A stretch of 64,000 nucleotides of DNA from Pseudohalioglobus sediminis (GTDB taxonomy: Bacteria > Pseudomonadota > Gammaproteobacteria > Pseudomonadales > Halieaceae), in NCBI RefSeq assembly GCF_008370495.1, contig NZ_VTUX01000003.1, positions 372,001 through 436,000 of the forward strand. The letters are read 5' to 3'. A program made the position numbers and the translations under genes. Below, piece after piece: positions 34,190 to 43,183 of this stretch (its first letter is position 1; every line of letters starts with the position of its first letter). The notes below the pieces were generated by a model, which did not search any database, was not told the DNA's origin, and saw nothing but the letters and a program-made list of their open reading frames with translations.

Positions 34190-34957
34190 TCAAACCGCCG
34201 TTTGACCACCGTCCACGGAAAAATGTGTCCCGGTGACGCCACTGGACTCATCTGAGGCAAAATAGATAACCGCATTGGCAATTTCTTCTCCCTCCAACAA
34301 CCTGCCAATGGGATGTGAAGCGACAATAGCTGCCAAAGTAGCCTCTGGATCTTCCGAGTCCGCCAGCATGTCCTCCAGCATGGGCGTCTTAACTACACCC
34401 GGTAATACTGCATTACATCGTATTGGGTATCGCTGCTCCGCAAGGTGTAGCGCTATTGACTTATTCAGACTGAGCGCCGCTGCTTTACTCGCACCATAGG
34501 CCATCGTCCATGCTGATGTTTTCAAGGCCGTTGTAGAAAGTACGTTGACTATCGAAGAAGGTGCCTCCTTGGCTTTCATCACTTTGATAGCGTGCTTGCA
34601 GCCAAGGAAAACACCGCCGGCATTTGTCATCACAAGGCGTTCAAACAGGCTCAGTTCGGTATTCTCGACATTGCGAGAGGTCAGGATACCCGCGTTATTT
34701 ACCAGAACATCGAGGTGTCCCGATTCATTTATCACGCAATCTATAGCACTGATCCAGGAATCTTCACTGGCAACGTCGAGTGAGACAAACCGCGCCCGTT
34801 CCCCCAGATCTGTTACAACCTGCTCGCCTCTCTGTGCATTTCTACCTGCCACGTAAACCCTGCTCGCCCCCTCTTCCATACACCGGCGAGCAATATCTAC
34901 CCCGATACCAGAGGTGGCCCCGGTGACGAATACTATCTTGTTTTCCAGTCTTGCCAT
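34190..34957 (-). CDS. Short-chain dehydrogenase/reductase (SDR)
   Basis: This 255-residue classical SDR shows VTGATSGIGVDIARR for cofactor binding, VNNAGILTSRN, catalytic Ser in NVLSTTAL and Tyr/Lys in AYGASKAAAL. The C-terminal SGVTGTHFSVDGGQTAV is typical of the family. The residues after the second strand (VAGRNAQRG) suggest NADP. It is last in the long run that starts at 49279, lying 2 bp after the MaoC-type gene. It probably handles a 3-hydroxyacyl-CoA or ring hydroxyl, but the substrate is not readable. Confidence 0.9.
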   Translation of the reverse strand: MARLENKIVFVTGATSGIGVDIARRCMEEGASRVYVAGRNAQRGEQVVTDLGERARFVSLDVASEDSWISAIDCVINESGHLDVLVNNAGILTSRNVENTELSLFERLVMTNAGGVFLGCKHAIKVMKAKEAPSSIVNVLSTTALKTSAWTMAYGASKAAALSLNKSIALHLAEQRYPIRCNAVLPGVVKTPMLEDMLADSEDPEATLAAIVASHPIGRLLEGEEIANAVIYFASDESSGVTGTHFSVDGGQTAV

Positions 34958-34959
34958 GA

Positions 34960-36153
34960 CTATTGACTCCCCTGCCGCACAGGCAGTTTCACACGCATCG
35001 TTCCGGTGCAGGTGTCTTCCCCCCTGTGACTAACTGTCCTGATATCGAGGTCCACCATTCCTGTTGACTCGTCCTTGGCGGTGACCTTGCCGTGCATGCG
35101 AATCGCGTCACCCTGCCAATGGAAACCGTGAAACTGCAGACCCATTTTTACCATGCGACCGTGATCACCCATCCACGACATGGCCATCTGGGCCAACCAG
35201 TTGATGCGTTCGTACCCTGCCTCGTAGGCTTTGGGCATTCCCAGGTATTTTTGGCAGCGCTCGTTGGTCCAGTGAATGGCCACAGGCGGCTCGGGCACGT
35301 TCTCTTCATTGCGAAAAGCGAGATTCGGATACTGCTCAAACAGTTCCACAGCCAACTCGTGCCCTACAAACCACCCCCCCGCACCTCGGGCGAACTCGAA
35401 GGCGAGCTTACTGGTCAAGTTAATCGGACCTTTAACGATATGCGGTATGTCCTGTCCGACGTCCACGTCCTCCACATAAAGCGCCTCGCTGGTTCTGCGA
35501 TTGAAGTTGTACTGGCGATACTCCTCCCAAATGGCGTTCAGCTCTTCATCTGTCCAATGTTTTTCTTCCGTCTTCTTGTATTTTCCAGATGACGCCGCTT
35601 TCTTGCGGGAGAATCGGTGCCAGTGGGTGCGGTACACACCTTTGGATTGGCCATCAAGATTTTCAATTCGTGTCTCATAGGACTGGATGCCGGCCATCCC
35701 CCCTGCAAATTTGCTGTCCACGATCTTCGCGTCGATCAACCGGCTTGAACTGAGAATAGGCTCGTCAGTGTAGATCGGCTCCTCCCACTCGAACTCCAGG
35801 CCCCGCCAGATGGCATGACAGCCTGGAAAACCGTCCACGGCACCGTTGACGTTTTCAGCGTAGGCCATCATTGACGGCGGAGTTATCTTCCGACCGAAGG
35901 GAGACTTCCTGGCGTAGGCGGGATCAAGGAACAGCAGGTTCATGTCGCCTATACCCCTGGCAAGCCGCTCATTCATTTCCGAGGTGACAACAAAATTGGC
36001 CTTAGCCAGATCGCCTTCCGCCCAGCGACTGGGTGTCAGGAAGTCACGCTGCATGGCCCCTGGCCTGGTGCGTTCTACGTCTTTACGCTCTAGTAATCGA
36101 GACAGGCTTTGCTCCGTTATCTCTCCCCTGATTTCACCTTCTGCCAAACTCAT
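34960..36153 (-). CDS. Double-hotdog MaoC-like acyl-CoA hydratase/dehydratase
   Basis: This 397-residue protein resembles the FAS1-like MaoC dehydratase N-terminal type. The first half holds a substrate-binding hotdog (ITPPSMMAYAENVNG, CHAIWRGLEFEWEEPIYTDEPI). A highly charged linker KKAASSGKYKKTEEKHW comes near 185-200. The second half has GPINLTSKLAFEFARG, ending with GKVTAKDESTGMVDLDIRTVSHRGE. It probably hydrates an enoyl-CoA with a bulky acyl part. ATG 36153 has AGGAGTAGAT upstream. It lies between the amidohydrolase-like gene and an SDR, a hydration-then-oxidation order that fits beta-oxidation. The hydratase residues (Asp/His) are not confidently placed. Confidence 0.82.
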   Translation of the reverse strand: MSLAEGEIRGEITEQSLSRLLERKDVERTRPGAMQRDFLTPSRWAEGDLAKANFVVTSEMNERLARGIGDMNLLFLDPAYARKSPFGRKITPPSMMAYAENVNGAVDGFPGCHAIWRGLEFEWEEPIYTDEPILSSSRLIDAKIVDSKFAGGMAGIQSYETRIENLDGQSKGVYRTHWHRFSRKKAASSGKYKKTEEKHWTDEELNAIWEEYRQYNFNRRTSEALYVEDVDVGQDIPHIVKGPINLTSKLAFEFARGAGGWFVGHELAVELFEQYPNLAFRNEENVPEPPVAIHWTNERCQKYLGMPKAYEAGYERINWLAQMAMSWMGDHGRMVKMGLQFHGFHWQGDAIRMHGKVTAKDESTGMVDLDIRTVSHRGEDTCTGTMRVKLPVRQGSQ

Positions 36154-36209
36154 ATCTACTCCTGTCTTTTACTTTTCTCAATTGAATGTCGCACTGCGGG
36201 GCCCTGTGG

Positions 36210-37163
36210 TCACACTTCAAGCTTCAGAAATCTTACCGCGTTGTCGTACAGCACCTTGCGCTTGGTCTCCTCTTTGATATCAAGGTTGAGGAATTCCTCC
36301 TTGCACCTGCGTAAGCCCAGCCCGTTCGTACCGAACAGGACTTTGTCCCTGCCGCGGGAAGAGTCCATAAACTTCACCAGTCGATCGTCCAGTGATTTAG
36401 CGTAATAGGCCGATATATCCCCGTAGACATTGGGGTGTCGCCACAACATGGAGCACCATTCGTCCACCCAGGGCCAGCCTGTATGGGACAGGTTTATCCG
36501 CAGGTCTGGGAATTCAATGGCGACATCATCGACAAGCATTGGGCGCCCACAATCCGACGGCAAAACTTCCGCGGAGTGCCCCACCTGCATACCCACCGCG
36601 ATATCCAACTCAACGCACTTGGCGTACAGAGGGTAAAAGCGCCTGTCATTCGGCGCCAGGCCGTAGGAAAGAGGGTGGAACCAGACATAATTGAAACCAA
36701 ACTCCCCGACAGCCCTGTCGATTTCTTTCAGGCTGTCGGTAATACGGAAAGGATCGTAGCTGGCGGCCCCCAGTATCCGCCCTCCCGACTCCCCCGCCGC
36801 TTCATGCACCAGCTCTATCGGGTAGTTCAGGATAAAATCCCGGTGGTGATAGTAAGACCACATCTTCGTTGCACAGACTGAGATGTGGCTGTAACCAAGT
36901 TCATCCATGGTCTGCAAGCAGGATGCCGTATCGGCGTGGCCCGCCAGGGGGTCTACTCGTTCCCTGGGTTTCTCGCCTCCAGATGCAGGAGCCTGCTGGC
37001 TCTGAGTTTTCGTACCACTCGGTTTGTTCATCGCCTTAAAGGTGGTCTCGAGCATAATCTGAAACTCTCGATACTCGAAAGGATTACCAGCCTGCTCGCT
37101 GCGCACCTCCTTCGGATGATTCATGATATCAATTGTTGGATAGTCTTTGAGAGTCGTCATCAT
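36210..37163 (-). CDS. Amidohydrolase-superfamily (ACMSD-like) protein with altered metal site
   Basis: This 317-residue protein has the amidohydrolase-2 fold: FNYVWFHPLSYG near 155, GMQVGHSAEVLPSDCGRP near 205, INLSHTGWPWVDEW near 245 and the end VLFGTNGLGLRRCKEE. Active members carry an N-terminal HxH and a late Asp (FGTDxP) as metal ligands. Here the first becomes MNH and the late Asp is Asn (FGTN), so two ligands are lost while the central histidines remain. It may bind another metal, use a different chemistry, or be non-catalytic. The operon position between acyl-CoA dehydrogenase and hydratase suggests action on a CoA-bound or ring-cleaved acid. ATG 37163 has GGAGAACG upstream. Confidence 0.8.
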   Translation of the reverse strand: MMTTLKDYPTIDIMNHPKEVRSEQAGNPFEYREFQIMLETTFKAMNKPSGTKTQSQQAPASGGEKPRERVDPLAGHADTASCLQTMDELGYSHISVCATKMWSYYHHRDFILNYPIELVHEAAGESGGRILGAASYDPFRITDSLKEIDRAVGEFGFNYVWFHPLSYGLAPNDRRFYPLYAKCVELDIAVGMQVGHSAEVLPSDCGRPMLVDDVAIEFPDLRINLSHTGWPWVDEWCSMLWRHPNVYGDISAYYAKSLDDRLVKFMDSSRGRDKVLFGTNGLGLRRCKEEFLNLDIKEETKRKVLYDNAVRFLKLEV

Positions 37164-37180
37164 TCGTTCTCCATAGGGAA

Positions 37181-38287
37181 TCAGTATTCGGGGCTCATCA
37201 GGTGACTGGCGACCCGGGCACGGTGGTATTTGCTGTCACCCAATGTCACAGCGTTCGAGCGCGCCTGGCGCAGGTGAAGATGAATATCCAACTCCCAGGT
37301 GTAGCCGATGCCCCCGTGAAGCTGCAGCCCCGTCTCCGCTGCATTTACACCAAGGTCGTTCATCCAGGCCTTGGCCGCTGACACCAGGGCAGTTGCCTCG
37401 TCAGATTCCTCTTCCAGCGCCAGGCAGGCGCCGTAGAGCAGGCTTCTGCCGATTTCAACGTCCACCTGAATATCGGCCAGCCGGTGGGCTACAGCCTGGA
37501 AACTACCAATGGGCCTGGCGAACTGCTGGCGTTCTTTTGCGTAATCGGTCGTCATTCGCAGCACAGACTGAGCATTGCCCAATAGATCAGCGGCAATGAG
37601 CACAGTCCAGATATCGTATACCTGGTTGAGGATAGCGCCATCCCCCAGAACATCGTCTTGCTCAAATCGGACGTCCTTCATCTCCAATTCGACGATCGAC
37701 TGGCCGTCCAGGCGACGCATCGAATTGATCTCCACGCCCTCTGCGTTGGCATTTACCCGGATAAATGCCGGCCCATCCGGCAGCAGGGCAGCAACAAGAA
37801 AGACCTGGGCGAAGTCGCCATCGGAAACCAGTATTTTGCTGCCACTCAGGTAACCTCCTTGCCCATCCATCTGCGGAGTCAGCTCGATGGAATCCAGGCC
37901 CCAGCAGCCATTGGGCTCCTCGATGGCAATAGCGACTGTCTGCTGCCCCGATATGACCTTCGCCAGCCAATTCGAATCCGCATCACATAGGTCCAGGGCC
38001 TTGGCAGCGACCAGGGTGGTGGTCAGAAGGCTCGGAAACAGGCCGCCACCCGCCGCTTCGGCAATGAGTGCTGATGTCAGCAGTGGCTCGCCACCTCCAC
38101 CGGAGTTTTCATCCAGGGAAATACCGTAAAAACCCAAATCAGCGACCTCCCGCAACAGCTCCCCTGGAATTTGACAGGGATAGCTGTCCAGGCCCTGGCG
38201 CCTATTGTCGCCGGACCATTTGTCAGCCATAAAGCCCACGACCAGGTCGTAGATCGCATTCTGTTCTTCACTGAGTTCAAAATGCAT
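37181..38287 (-). CDS. Acyl-CoA dehydrogenase, alpha-type subunit of a probable heterodimer
   Basis: This 368-residue protein has the acyl-CoA dehydrogenase fold. It keeps the FAD-contact motif KERQQFARPIGSFQAVAHRLA and the ending LQLHGGIGYTWELDIHLHLRQA, but lacks the substrate-side GSGSDLA motif of its partner. This is the pattern of the smaller subunit in heteromeric dehydrogenases of the FadE26-27/FadE28-29 type. Its gene follows the partner after 5 bp. Together they should introduce the alpha-beta double bond in a bulky acyl-CoA, passing electrons to ETF. The fused protein at 15936-18134 has this type as its N-terminal half. Confidence 0.88.
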   Translation of the reverse strand: MHFELSEEQNAIYDLVVGFMADKWSGDNRRQGLDSYPCQIPGELLREVADLGFYGISLDENSGGGGEPLLTSALIAEAAGGGLFPSLLTTTLVAAKALDLCDADSNWLAKVISGQQTVAIAIEEPNGCWGLDSIELTPQMDGQGGYLSGSKILVSDGDFAQVFLVAALLPDGPAFIRVNANAEGVEINSMRRLDGQSIVELEMKDVRFEQDDVLGDGAILNQVYDIWTVLIAADLLGNAQSVLRMTTDYAKERQQFARPIGSFQAVAHRLADIQVDVEIGRSLLYGACLALEEESDEATALVSAAKAWMNDLGVNAAETGLQLHGGIGYTWELDIHLHLRQARSNAVTLGDSKYHRARVASHLMSPEY

Positions 38288-38292
38288 ACGCT

Positions 38293-39477
38293 TTAATCCT
38301 CATAGGACCGGGGTAAGCCAAGGACTTTTTCCGCAATAATGTTCTGCATGATCTCGCTCGTTCCACCGCCAATGCTGTAACCAAGGGAGTCAAAATACAT
38401 GGCTTGGAGACGCCCTCGAGCAATGCTGTGAGGTGATTTCTTGCCCACCTGCGCGAGGGGGCCGGCGATGTCGAACCCGGCCTTACCTATTTTCTGCCGT
38501 AGTCTGGAGGCAAATAACTTCCCCACAGAAGCCGCCGGTCCCGGAGGGCGATTTGCGATCTGATCGCTCAGATTCCTGAAGCCGAGATATTTCAGCCCCT
38601 CTTTTTCAATCCAGAGCTGGGCAAGCTGTTGCTGCACCGAGTCTGAATCTATGGCTCGCTCTTTTCCCCGGTTAAGAGAGGCCGATATCTGAAGCAGGCG
38701 ATCCAGGCTGTTTTCGATGGAGATGACCCCCGAAAGCCCGCTGCGCTCGTTGTCCAGGGTACTGCGGGCGATGTGCCAACCGCCATTCACCTCACCCACA
38801 AGGTTTTCGCGAGGTATACGCACATCGTCGAAGAACATCTCACAGAAATGGCTGCCGCCACCGGCGTTACGCAAAGGCCTGACGGTAATCCCCGGGGTCT
38901 TTATATTGCAGAGCAGGTAGCTGATGCCTTCGCGCTTGGGCGCGCCGGGATTCGTCCTGACCAGGAGAAAACACCAGTCGGCGATCATGCCGAGACTGGT
39001 CCATACTTTCTGCCCGTTGACGACAAAGTGGTCACCCTCTGCAACGGCGCGAGTTTGCAATGACGCCAGGTCGCTACCCGCGCCGGGTTCGCTGAACCCC
39101 TGGCACCAGAGTTCCTCCCCATTCAGAATTTTGGGCAGATAGCGTTGCTTCTGCTCCTCGCTGCCGTGCTGGATGAGCGTAGGGCCAAGAATGGAAATGC
39201 CGATGGTATTAATGGGGGCTGGAGCGCCCGAGCGCGCCAACTCCTCGGAGACAACCACCTGCTGAGTGAGTGAGGCCTCCTGTCCGCCATACTCCCTGGG
39301 CCAGGACAAGCCCAGATACCCCCCCTCGCATAGCGTTTTCTGCCAATCCCGAGCCGCCTGTACCGGCTCAACATCTCCCGCCTTGCTCACAGCCTGGTGT
39401 TGTTTCAAGTTGACATCCAGCCAGGCCCTGAGGCGCTCGCGGTATTGTTCATCCTGTGGCGAAAATTTTAGATCCAT
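38293..39477 (-). CDS. Acyl-CoA dehydrogenase, beta-type subunit of a probable heterodimer
   Basis: This 394-residue acyl-CoA dehydrogenase has WPREYGGQEASL, WCQGFSEPGAGSDLASLQTRA, GQKVWTSLGMIADW and the C-terminal GGGTSEIMQNIIAEKVLGLPR. It carries the substrate-proximal motifs that its neighbour lacks, and itself lacks the RxxFxxPIxxFQ FAD-contact segment. The medium-chain catalytic Glu position before GT is Gly, as in the fused protein at 15936. A complete active site probably needs both subunits. It is the upstream gene of the pair, following an acyl-CoA synthetase by 23 bp. Confidence 0.88.
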   Translation of the reverse strand: MDLKFSPQDEQYRERLRAWLDVNLKQHQAVSKAGDVEPVQAARDWQKTLCEGGYLGLSWPREYGGQEASLTQQVVVSEELARSGAPAPINTIGISILGPTLIQHGSEEQKQRYLPKILNGEELWCQGFSEPGAGSDLASLQTRAVAEGDHFVVNGQKVWTSLGMIADWCFLLVRTNPGAPKREGISYLLCNIKTPGITVRPLRNAGGGSHFCEMFFDDVRIPRENLVGEVNGGWHIARSTLDNERSGLSGVISIENSLDRLLQISASLNRGKERAIDSDSVQQQLAQLWIEKEGLKYLGFRNLSDQIANRPPGPAASVGKLFASRLRQKIGKAGFDIAGPLAQVGKKSPHSIARGRLQAMYFDSLGYSIGGGTSEIMQNIIAEKVLGLPRSYED

Positions 39478-39500
39478 TGCTTCCTACCCTCAGCCGCTAG

Positions 39501-41159
39501 CTATTGCGCCTTTGACGCTTTTTTGTAGTCCCGGGCCCGTTCCCAAAGGCTGTTCTTCCTGACCTTGCCGGTGGGCGTCATCGGAAATTCATCCAGGCAG
39601 ATCAGTTCCTCTGGAATCATGTATTTCATGACCTTTTCCGACTCCAAAAAGGCCTTTATCTCATCCAGGGAAACCGATCCGGACTTATCCTTCGGAAGAA
39701 CGAATGCGCACACTATCTCTCCCATTCGCTCGTCGGGCATGCCGACTACAGCGACATCCTTGACGGCGGGGTAGGCACTGATGACGTCTTCGATCTCTTT
39801 CGGATAAATCTTCGAACCGCCGCGGTTAATAACCTCTTTAGCCCGACCGGCGAAGCACAGGTAACCATCTTCATCGACGAAACCGAGGTCACCCGTATAG
39901 AACCAGCCACTTTCATCCCGAGTCTGTTCGGTTAGATCCGTTTGCTTGTGGTAACCAACGAAAAGCGTGGGGCCCCTGAAGCAAATTTCACCAATTTCAT
40001 TGGGCATTTGCTGCACCGATCGATCTGCCTGGGAGACGATTTTCAGCTGTGCACCGGGTATCGGCTTGCCCACCGTATCCTGGATTTTTTCATCCGGGTC
40101 GTCCGGCAAAGTCATGGTATGGATAATCGTTTCCCCCATGCCGTAGGTGTTGCCTGTCTTCACCCCCCAGACTTTCTCAAGCTTGCTTATTAATTCCGGT
40201 GCGCTGCGTGCACCGCCAACGCCCGCAGAGGTAATCGAAGTTGTGTTGTAGCTCTCAAAATTTTCGTGATTGAGCAAGCCGATAAAATGCGCGGGCGTAC
40301 CAGAGAGCGCCGTGACCTGCTCCCGCTCAATGATTTCAAGAATAAGCATGGGGTTATACCGATCAACCAGCACCATCGGGATACCCGCCAGCACACAGTA
40401 GTAGGTGATAAAGTGCCCAAAACTGTGCGTCATGGGCGAGCACCCCAGATTGATTCGTTTCGGGTCCTGCTCTATCTGGTGCTTGCCAACGCTGGCTATC
40501 AGGGATACCAGGGTATTGTGTGAGTGGAGAAACCCCTTGGGTGTACCCTCGGTACCCGAAGTGAAGTTCAGGTAGAAAATGTCGTCGGCGCTGGTTTGCA
40601 GGCCGTCCAGGCGATCCAGCTTGTCACGCCCCTCCTCGATAATGGCTGCCAGTTGGTGTTCATCACTACCGCGCAATTCACCGCGCACTACCACCATTTT
40701 TTTCAGAACGGGCAGGTCCGGCAGTAGTTCCCGTGTCATGGCCGCATAGTCAACGCCCTTGTATTCTCCTGCGACAATAGCGACATCTGTCTCACAGAAA
40801 GCGTAGAGATTTTTCAGATCCCGCTCACGGAATATCATGTGCAGTGGCTGTATCACCGCGCCTATGCGGGACAGTGCCAGTTGCAGCAAACAGAATTCCA
40901 GCCAGTTGGGGAGTTGCACCGAGACAATATCGCCTTTCGATACACCAATGCCGATTAATCCGGCAGCCAGTGCATCTGACTCCTGTTTGAACTCCCGAAA
41001 ACTGTAGCAGCGCTCATCTGTGATGATGGCAACTGAATCCGGCGACCGGGCGACGGTGGTATCGAACCCATCGTGCAGCGTGATATCGGACCAAAGCCCT
41101 TCTGCACGCCAGTGTGCGCTGTACTCTTCTGAAAACTTGGGGAACTGGTGTCGACGCAT
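39501..41159 (-). CDS. Acyl-CoA synthetase (AMP-forming)
   Basis: This 552-residue ANL-family ligase has the phosphate loop YLNFTSGTEGTPKGF, the motif NTYGMGET, FYTGDLGFVDEDGYLCFAGRAKE and a C-terminal lysine in MTPTGKVRKNSL. It should convert a carboxylic acid to acyl-CoA. Features resemble cyclohexanecarboxylate/short aromatic or alicyclic acid ligases, with FCLLQLALSRIGAVIQPL near residue 90, but this is tentative. It lies between an LLM flavin enzyme gene (12 bp upstream) and the acyl-CoA dehydrogenase pair, so the activated acid probably feeds that dehydrogenase directly. Confidence 0.9.
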   Translation of the reverse strand: MRRHQFPKFSEEYSAHWRAEGLWSDITLHDGFDTTVARSPDSVAIITDERCYSFREFKQESDALAAGLIGIGVSKGDIVSVQLPNWLEFCLLQLALSRIGAVIQPLHMIFRERDLKNLYAFCETDVAIVAGEYKGVDYAAMTRELLPDLPVLKKMVVVRGELRGSDEHQLAAIIEEGRDKLDRLDGLQTSADDIFYLNFTSGTEGTPKGFLHSHNTLVSLIASVGKHQIEQDPKRINLGCSPMTHSFGHFITYYCVLAGIPMVLVDRYNPMLILEIIEREQVTALSGTPAHFIGLLNHENFESYNTTSITSAGVGGARSAPELISKLEKVWGVKTGNTYGMGETIIHTMTLPDDPDEKIQDTVGKPIPGAQLKIVSQADRSVQQMPNEIGEICFRGPTLFVGYHKQTDLTEQTRDESGWFYTGDLGFVDEDGYLCFAGRAKEVINRGGSKIYPKEIEDVISAYPAVKDVAVVGMPDERMGEIVCAFVLPKDKSGSVSLDEIKAFLESEKVMKYMIPEELICLDEFPMTPTGKVRKNSLWERARDYKKASKAQ

Positions 41160-41171
41160 GAATTACACTAC

Positions 41172-42164
41172 CTACTTGAATTCCGGGATGATTTTTTTGG
41201 CGAAAATATCCATCTGGCCGGGAGGCACAGTAATCGCCTCGATGCCCAGCTCGCCATAGCGCCTGATTTCCTCTATCACCATCTCGACCGTGCCGCAGTA
41301 CAGGCTGTCTACAAAATTTTGGTATGAGGGGTGATCAAGCGCGGGCCAGAACAGCGGCTGTCCCGAGTCATCCATGAGATAGCCATAGGCGCGAATGTGC
41401 TCGTCATAAAATTCGCGAAGATAATAATCGCGCATTTCCTCTGCTTCGCTGACACTGTCGCCGATGAAAATGTCGCGGAATGCCGCCAGCCGGCCCCGGC
41501 TCGGGTCGTGACCTGCCTTTGACAACTCTTCCCGATAGGTCTTGACGATATCGACACAGGAATCGTAGGGTGCGTTGGCAATCCAGTAGTTAAAACCTGA
41601 CTTTGCCGCTCGCCGGGCGGTCACAGGGGTTGTGCCACCACAAAACCACATCTCTACGGGCGACTGCAGCGGACGGGGCTGGATTTGTATGTCCGAGTAC
41701 TGGTAATGCTTCCCCTCGTAGGAAAAACGCTCTTCTGACAGCCCCAGGCGAATAATCTCCATCGCCTCACTGAGACGGGCGCCCCGTGTTTTCTTGGCAA
41801 AGCCCATGCCGTCAAATTCAAGCGGCCTGTAGCCCATGCCCAGTCCCAGCGAGATACGTCCTCCGGACAAGACGTCCGCGGTAGCAGCCGCTTCCATCGC
41901 CAGTACCGGGTCATACAGGGTGCAGAGCATGGCTCCCGTAATCAGCCGGATCTTTGATGTGGCCGCAGCAGCAGCTGACAGGGCCTGCAGTGGAAACGGC
42001 ATCCAATCGTTGTACTCAAAGTGATGCTCCGGCGCGGTATAGCCGTCAAAACCACATTGTTCGGCATAAACAGCCCCTTCCACCCAGGCCTCGAAAGAAG
42101 ACGCCAATGCCTGAGCTCCCCCTCGGTGAACCGACATACCCGGTGCAGCTACCCAAAATTGCAT
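41172..42164 (-). CDS. LLM-class flavin-dependent oxidoreductase
   Basis: This 330-residue protein of the bacterial luciferase-like TIM-barrel family shows GYTAPEHHFEYN, VLSGGRISLGLGMGYRPLEF, SVEMW-type PVEMWFCGGTTPVTARRA and a C-terminal CGTVEMVIEEIRRY. Members use FMNH2 with oxygen (monooxygenases, type II Baeyer-Villiger) or F420 for hydride transfer; the sequence alone does not settle which. No partner flavin reductase gene is obvious nearby. It is the second of two adjacent LLM genes, so the two may form a heteromeric enzyme or act in sequence. Confidence 0.88.
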   Translation of the reverse strand: MQFWVAAPGMSVHRGGAQALASSFEAWVEGAVYAEQCGFDGYTAPEHHFEYNDWMPFPLQALSAAAAATSKIRLITGAMLCTLYDPVLAMEAAATADVLSGGRISLGLGMGYRPLEFDGMGFAKKTRGARLSEAMEIIRLGLSEERFSYEGKHYQYSDIQIQPRPLQSPVEMWFCGGTTPVTARRAAKSGFNYWIANAPYDSCVDIVKTYREELSKAGHDPSRGRLAAFRDIFIGDSVSEAEEMRDYYLREFYDEHIRAYGYLMDDSGQPLFWPALDHPSYQNFVDSLYCGTVEMVIEEIRRYGELGIEAITVPPGQMDIFAKKIIPEFK

Positions 42165-42213
42165 ATGAACCTACCCACTTATTGTCTATTTCGTTCCCGC
42201 CTGGGCCAGAAGC

Positions 42214-43143
42214 CTAAGCCTGGATTCCCAACATAATGCCGTTCACAAACTCAGCCAGGTCAGACCCCCCAGTTGTGCGACGGCGCCAGATGAGGTGTGA
42301 CATTTGCGTCCTGTCCCCCAACTGGCGAATCTGTGTCATCAGGGACTCGATATCACCACCCAGCGCGCACTCGCTGGCTGCTCCATTGATATGAATGTCC
42401 CGCTCGATTGCGATTTCGACCTCGCAGAGGGAACGCCCCGCTTTCTCCAGCGCAGTTGAGTACTGCTGCACCCGCTGGACTACCGCCTCGGTTGCCATAT
42501 CGGCATAGAGGATCGGTGATATGCCGTGCGCTGCCGACCATTCCAGGGTGGCATCGTCTTCGATGGAGACGTGAATGACAGGCCGAATCTGGTAGGGCTT
42601 GGGGCGTATGGCCACGAAGTCCTCCAGCGCGTTATTCCTTTGCCACTGGGGGATGAATTCGTCCTCGAGCACCTGGGTAGACAGGCCCTCATCAGCATCT
42701 TCCGGAATCGACGCTGGGAATTTGATGTAGTCCCCGTTGAAGCGCATATTGTCCCTGGACCAGGCGGCTCGCATGAACTCAATGGTCTCGTGCAATCTTT
42801 GGGCCGGTAGCTGTTGCTTTGATGCCGCCTCGAACGCACACAAGGCCCTGCCTCTGGAAAACACATCCAGGACGGCAAACTCCTCAGCGAGTCGCACCGG
42901 ATGGCTCTGGATCAATTGCCGGTTCTTTACACCTAGCAATACATTGTCGGTGATCGGCGCCATATGTGTCAGAAACATCGAAGGCGAGGAAACCGCTATC
43001 GCCGTCTCCCGGGACTCTTCGACCCATACACTGTGTAATGCGCCAATATCGGCCGCATTGATGTCCTCGGTAATTGCCCGATACATTTCCTCGGGCTCGG
43101 AATATTGGCTAGAATCCAGTGCCCAACTTATGCCGTATCTCAT
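42214..43143 (-). CDS. LLM-class flavin-dependent oxidoreductase, divergent member
   Basis: This 309-residue luciferase-like TIM-barrel protein has LHSVWVEESRE, MFLTHMAPITDNVLLGVKNRQ, LAEEFAVLDVFSRGRALCAFEAAS and ALEDFVAIRPKPYQIRPVIHV. It is shorter and much less conserved than the adjacent member at 41172-42164. The region that would give LGLGxGxxxxE in typical monooxygenases is CAFEAASKQQ, so cofactor binding may differ. ATG 43143 has GGAGAGCAG upstream. It resembles the pairing of catalytic and structural subunits in luciferases, an inference only. Confidence 0.82.
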   Translation of the reverse strand: MRYGISWALDSSQYSEPEEMYRAITEDINAADIGALHSVWVEESRETAIAVSSPSMFLTHMAPITDNVLLGVKNRQLIQSHPVRLAEEFAVLDVFSRGRALCAFEAASKQQLPAQRLHETIEFMRAAWSRDNMRFNGDYIKFPASIPEDADEGLSTQVLEDEFIPQWQRNNALEDFVAIRPKPYQIRPVIHVSIEDDATLEWSAAHGISPILYADMATEAVVQRVQQYSTALEKAGRSLCEVEIAIERDIHINGAASECALGGDIESLMTQIRQLGDRTQMSHLIWRRRTTGGSDLAEFVNGIMLGIQA

Positions 43144-43183
43144 TAACTGCTCTCCATACCACTTATTCCAATCACAGCGCCCA

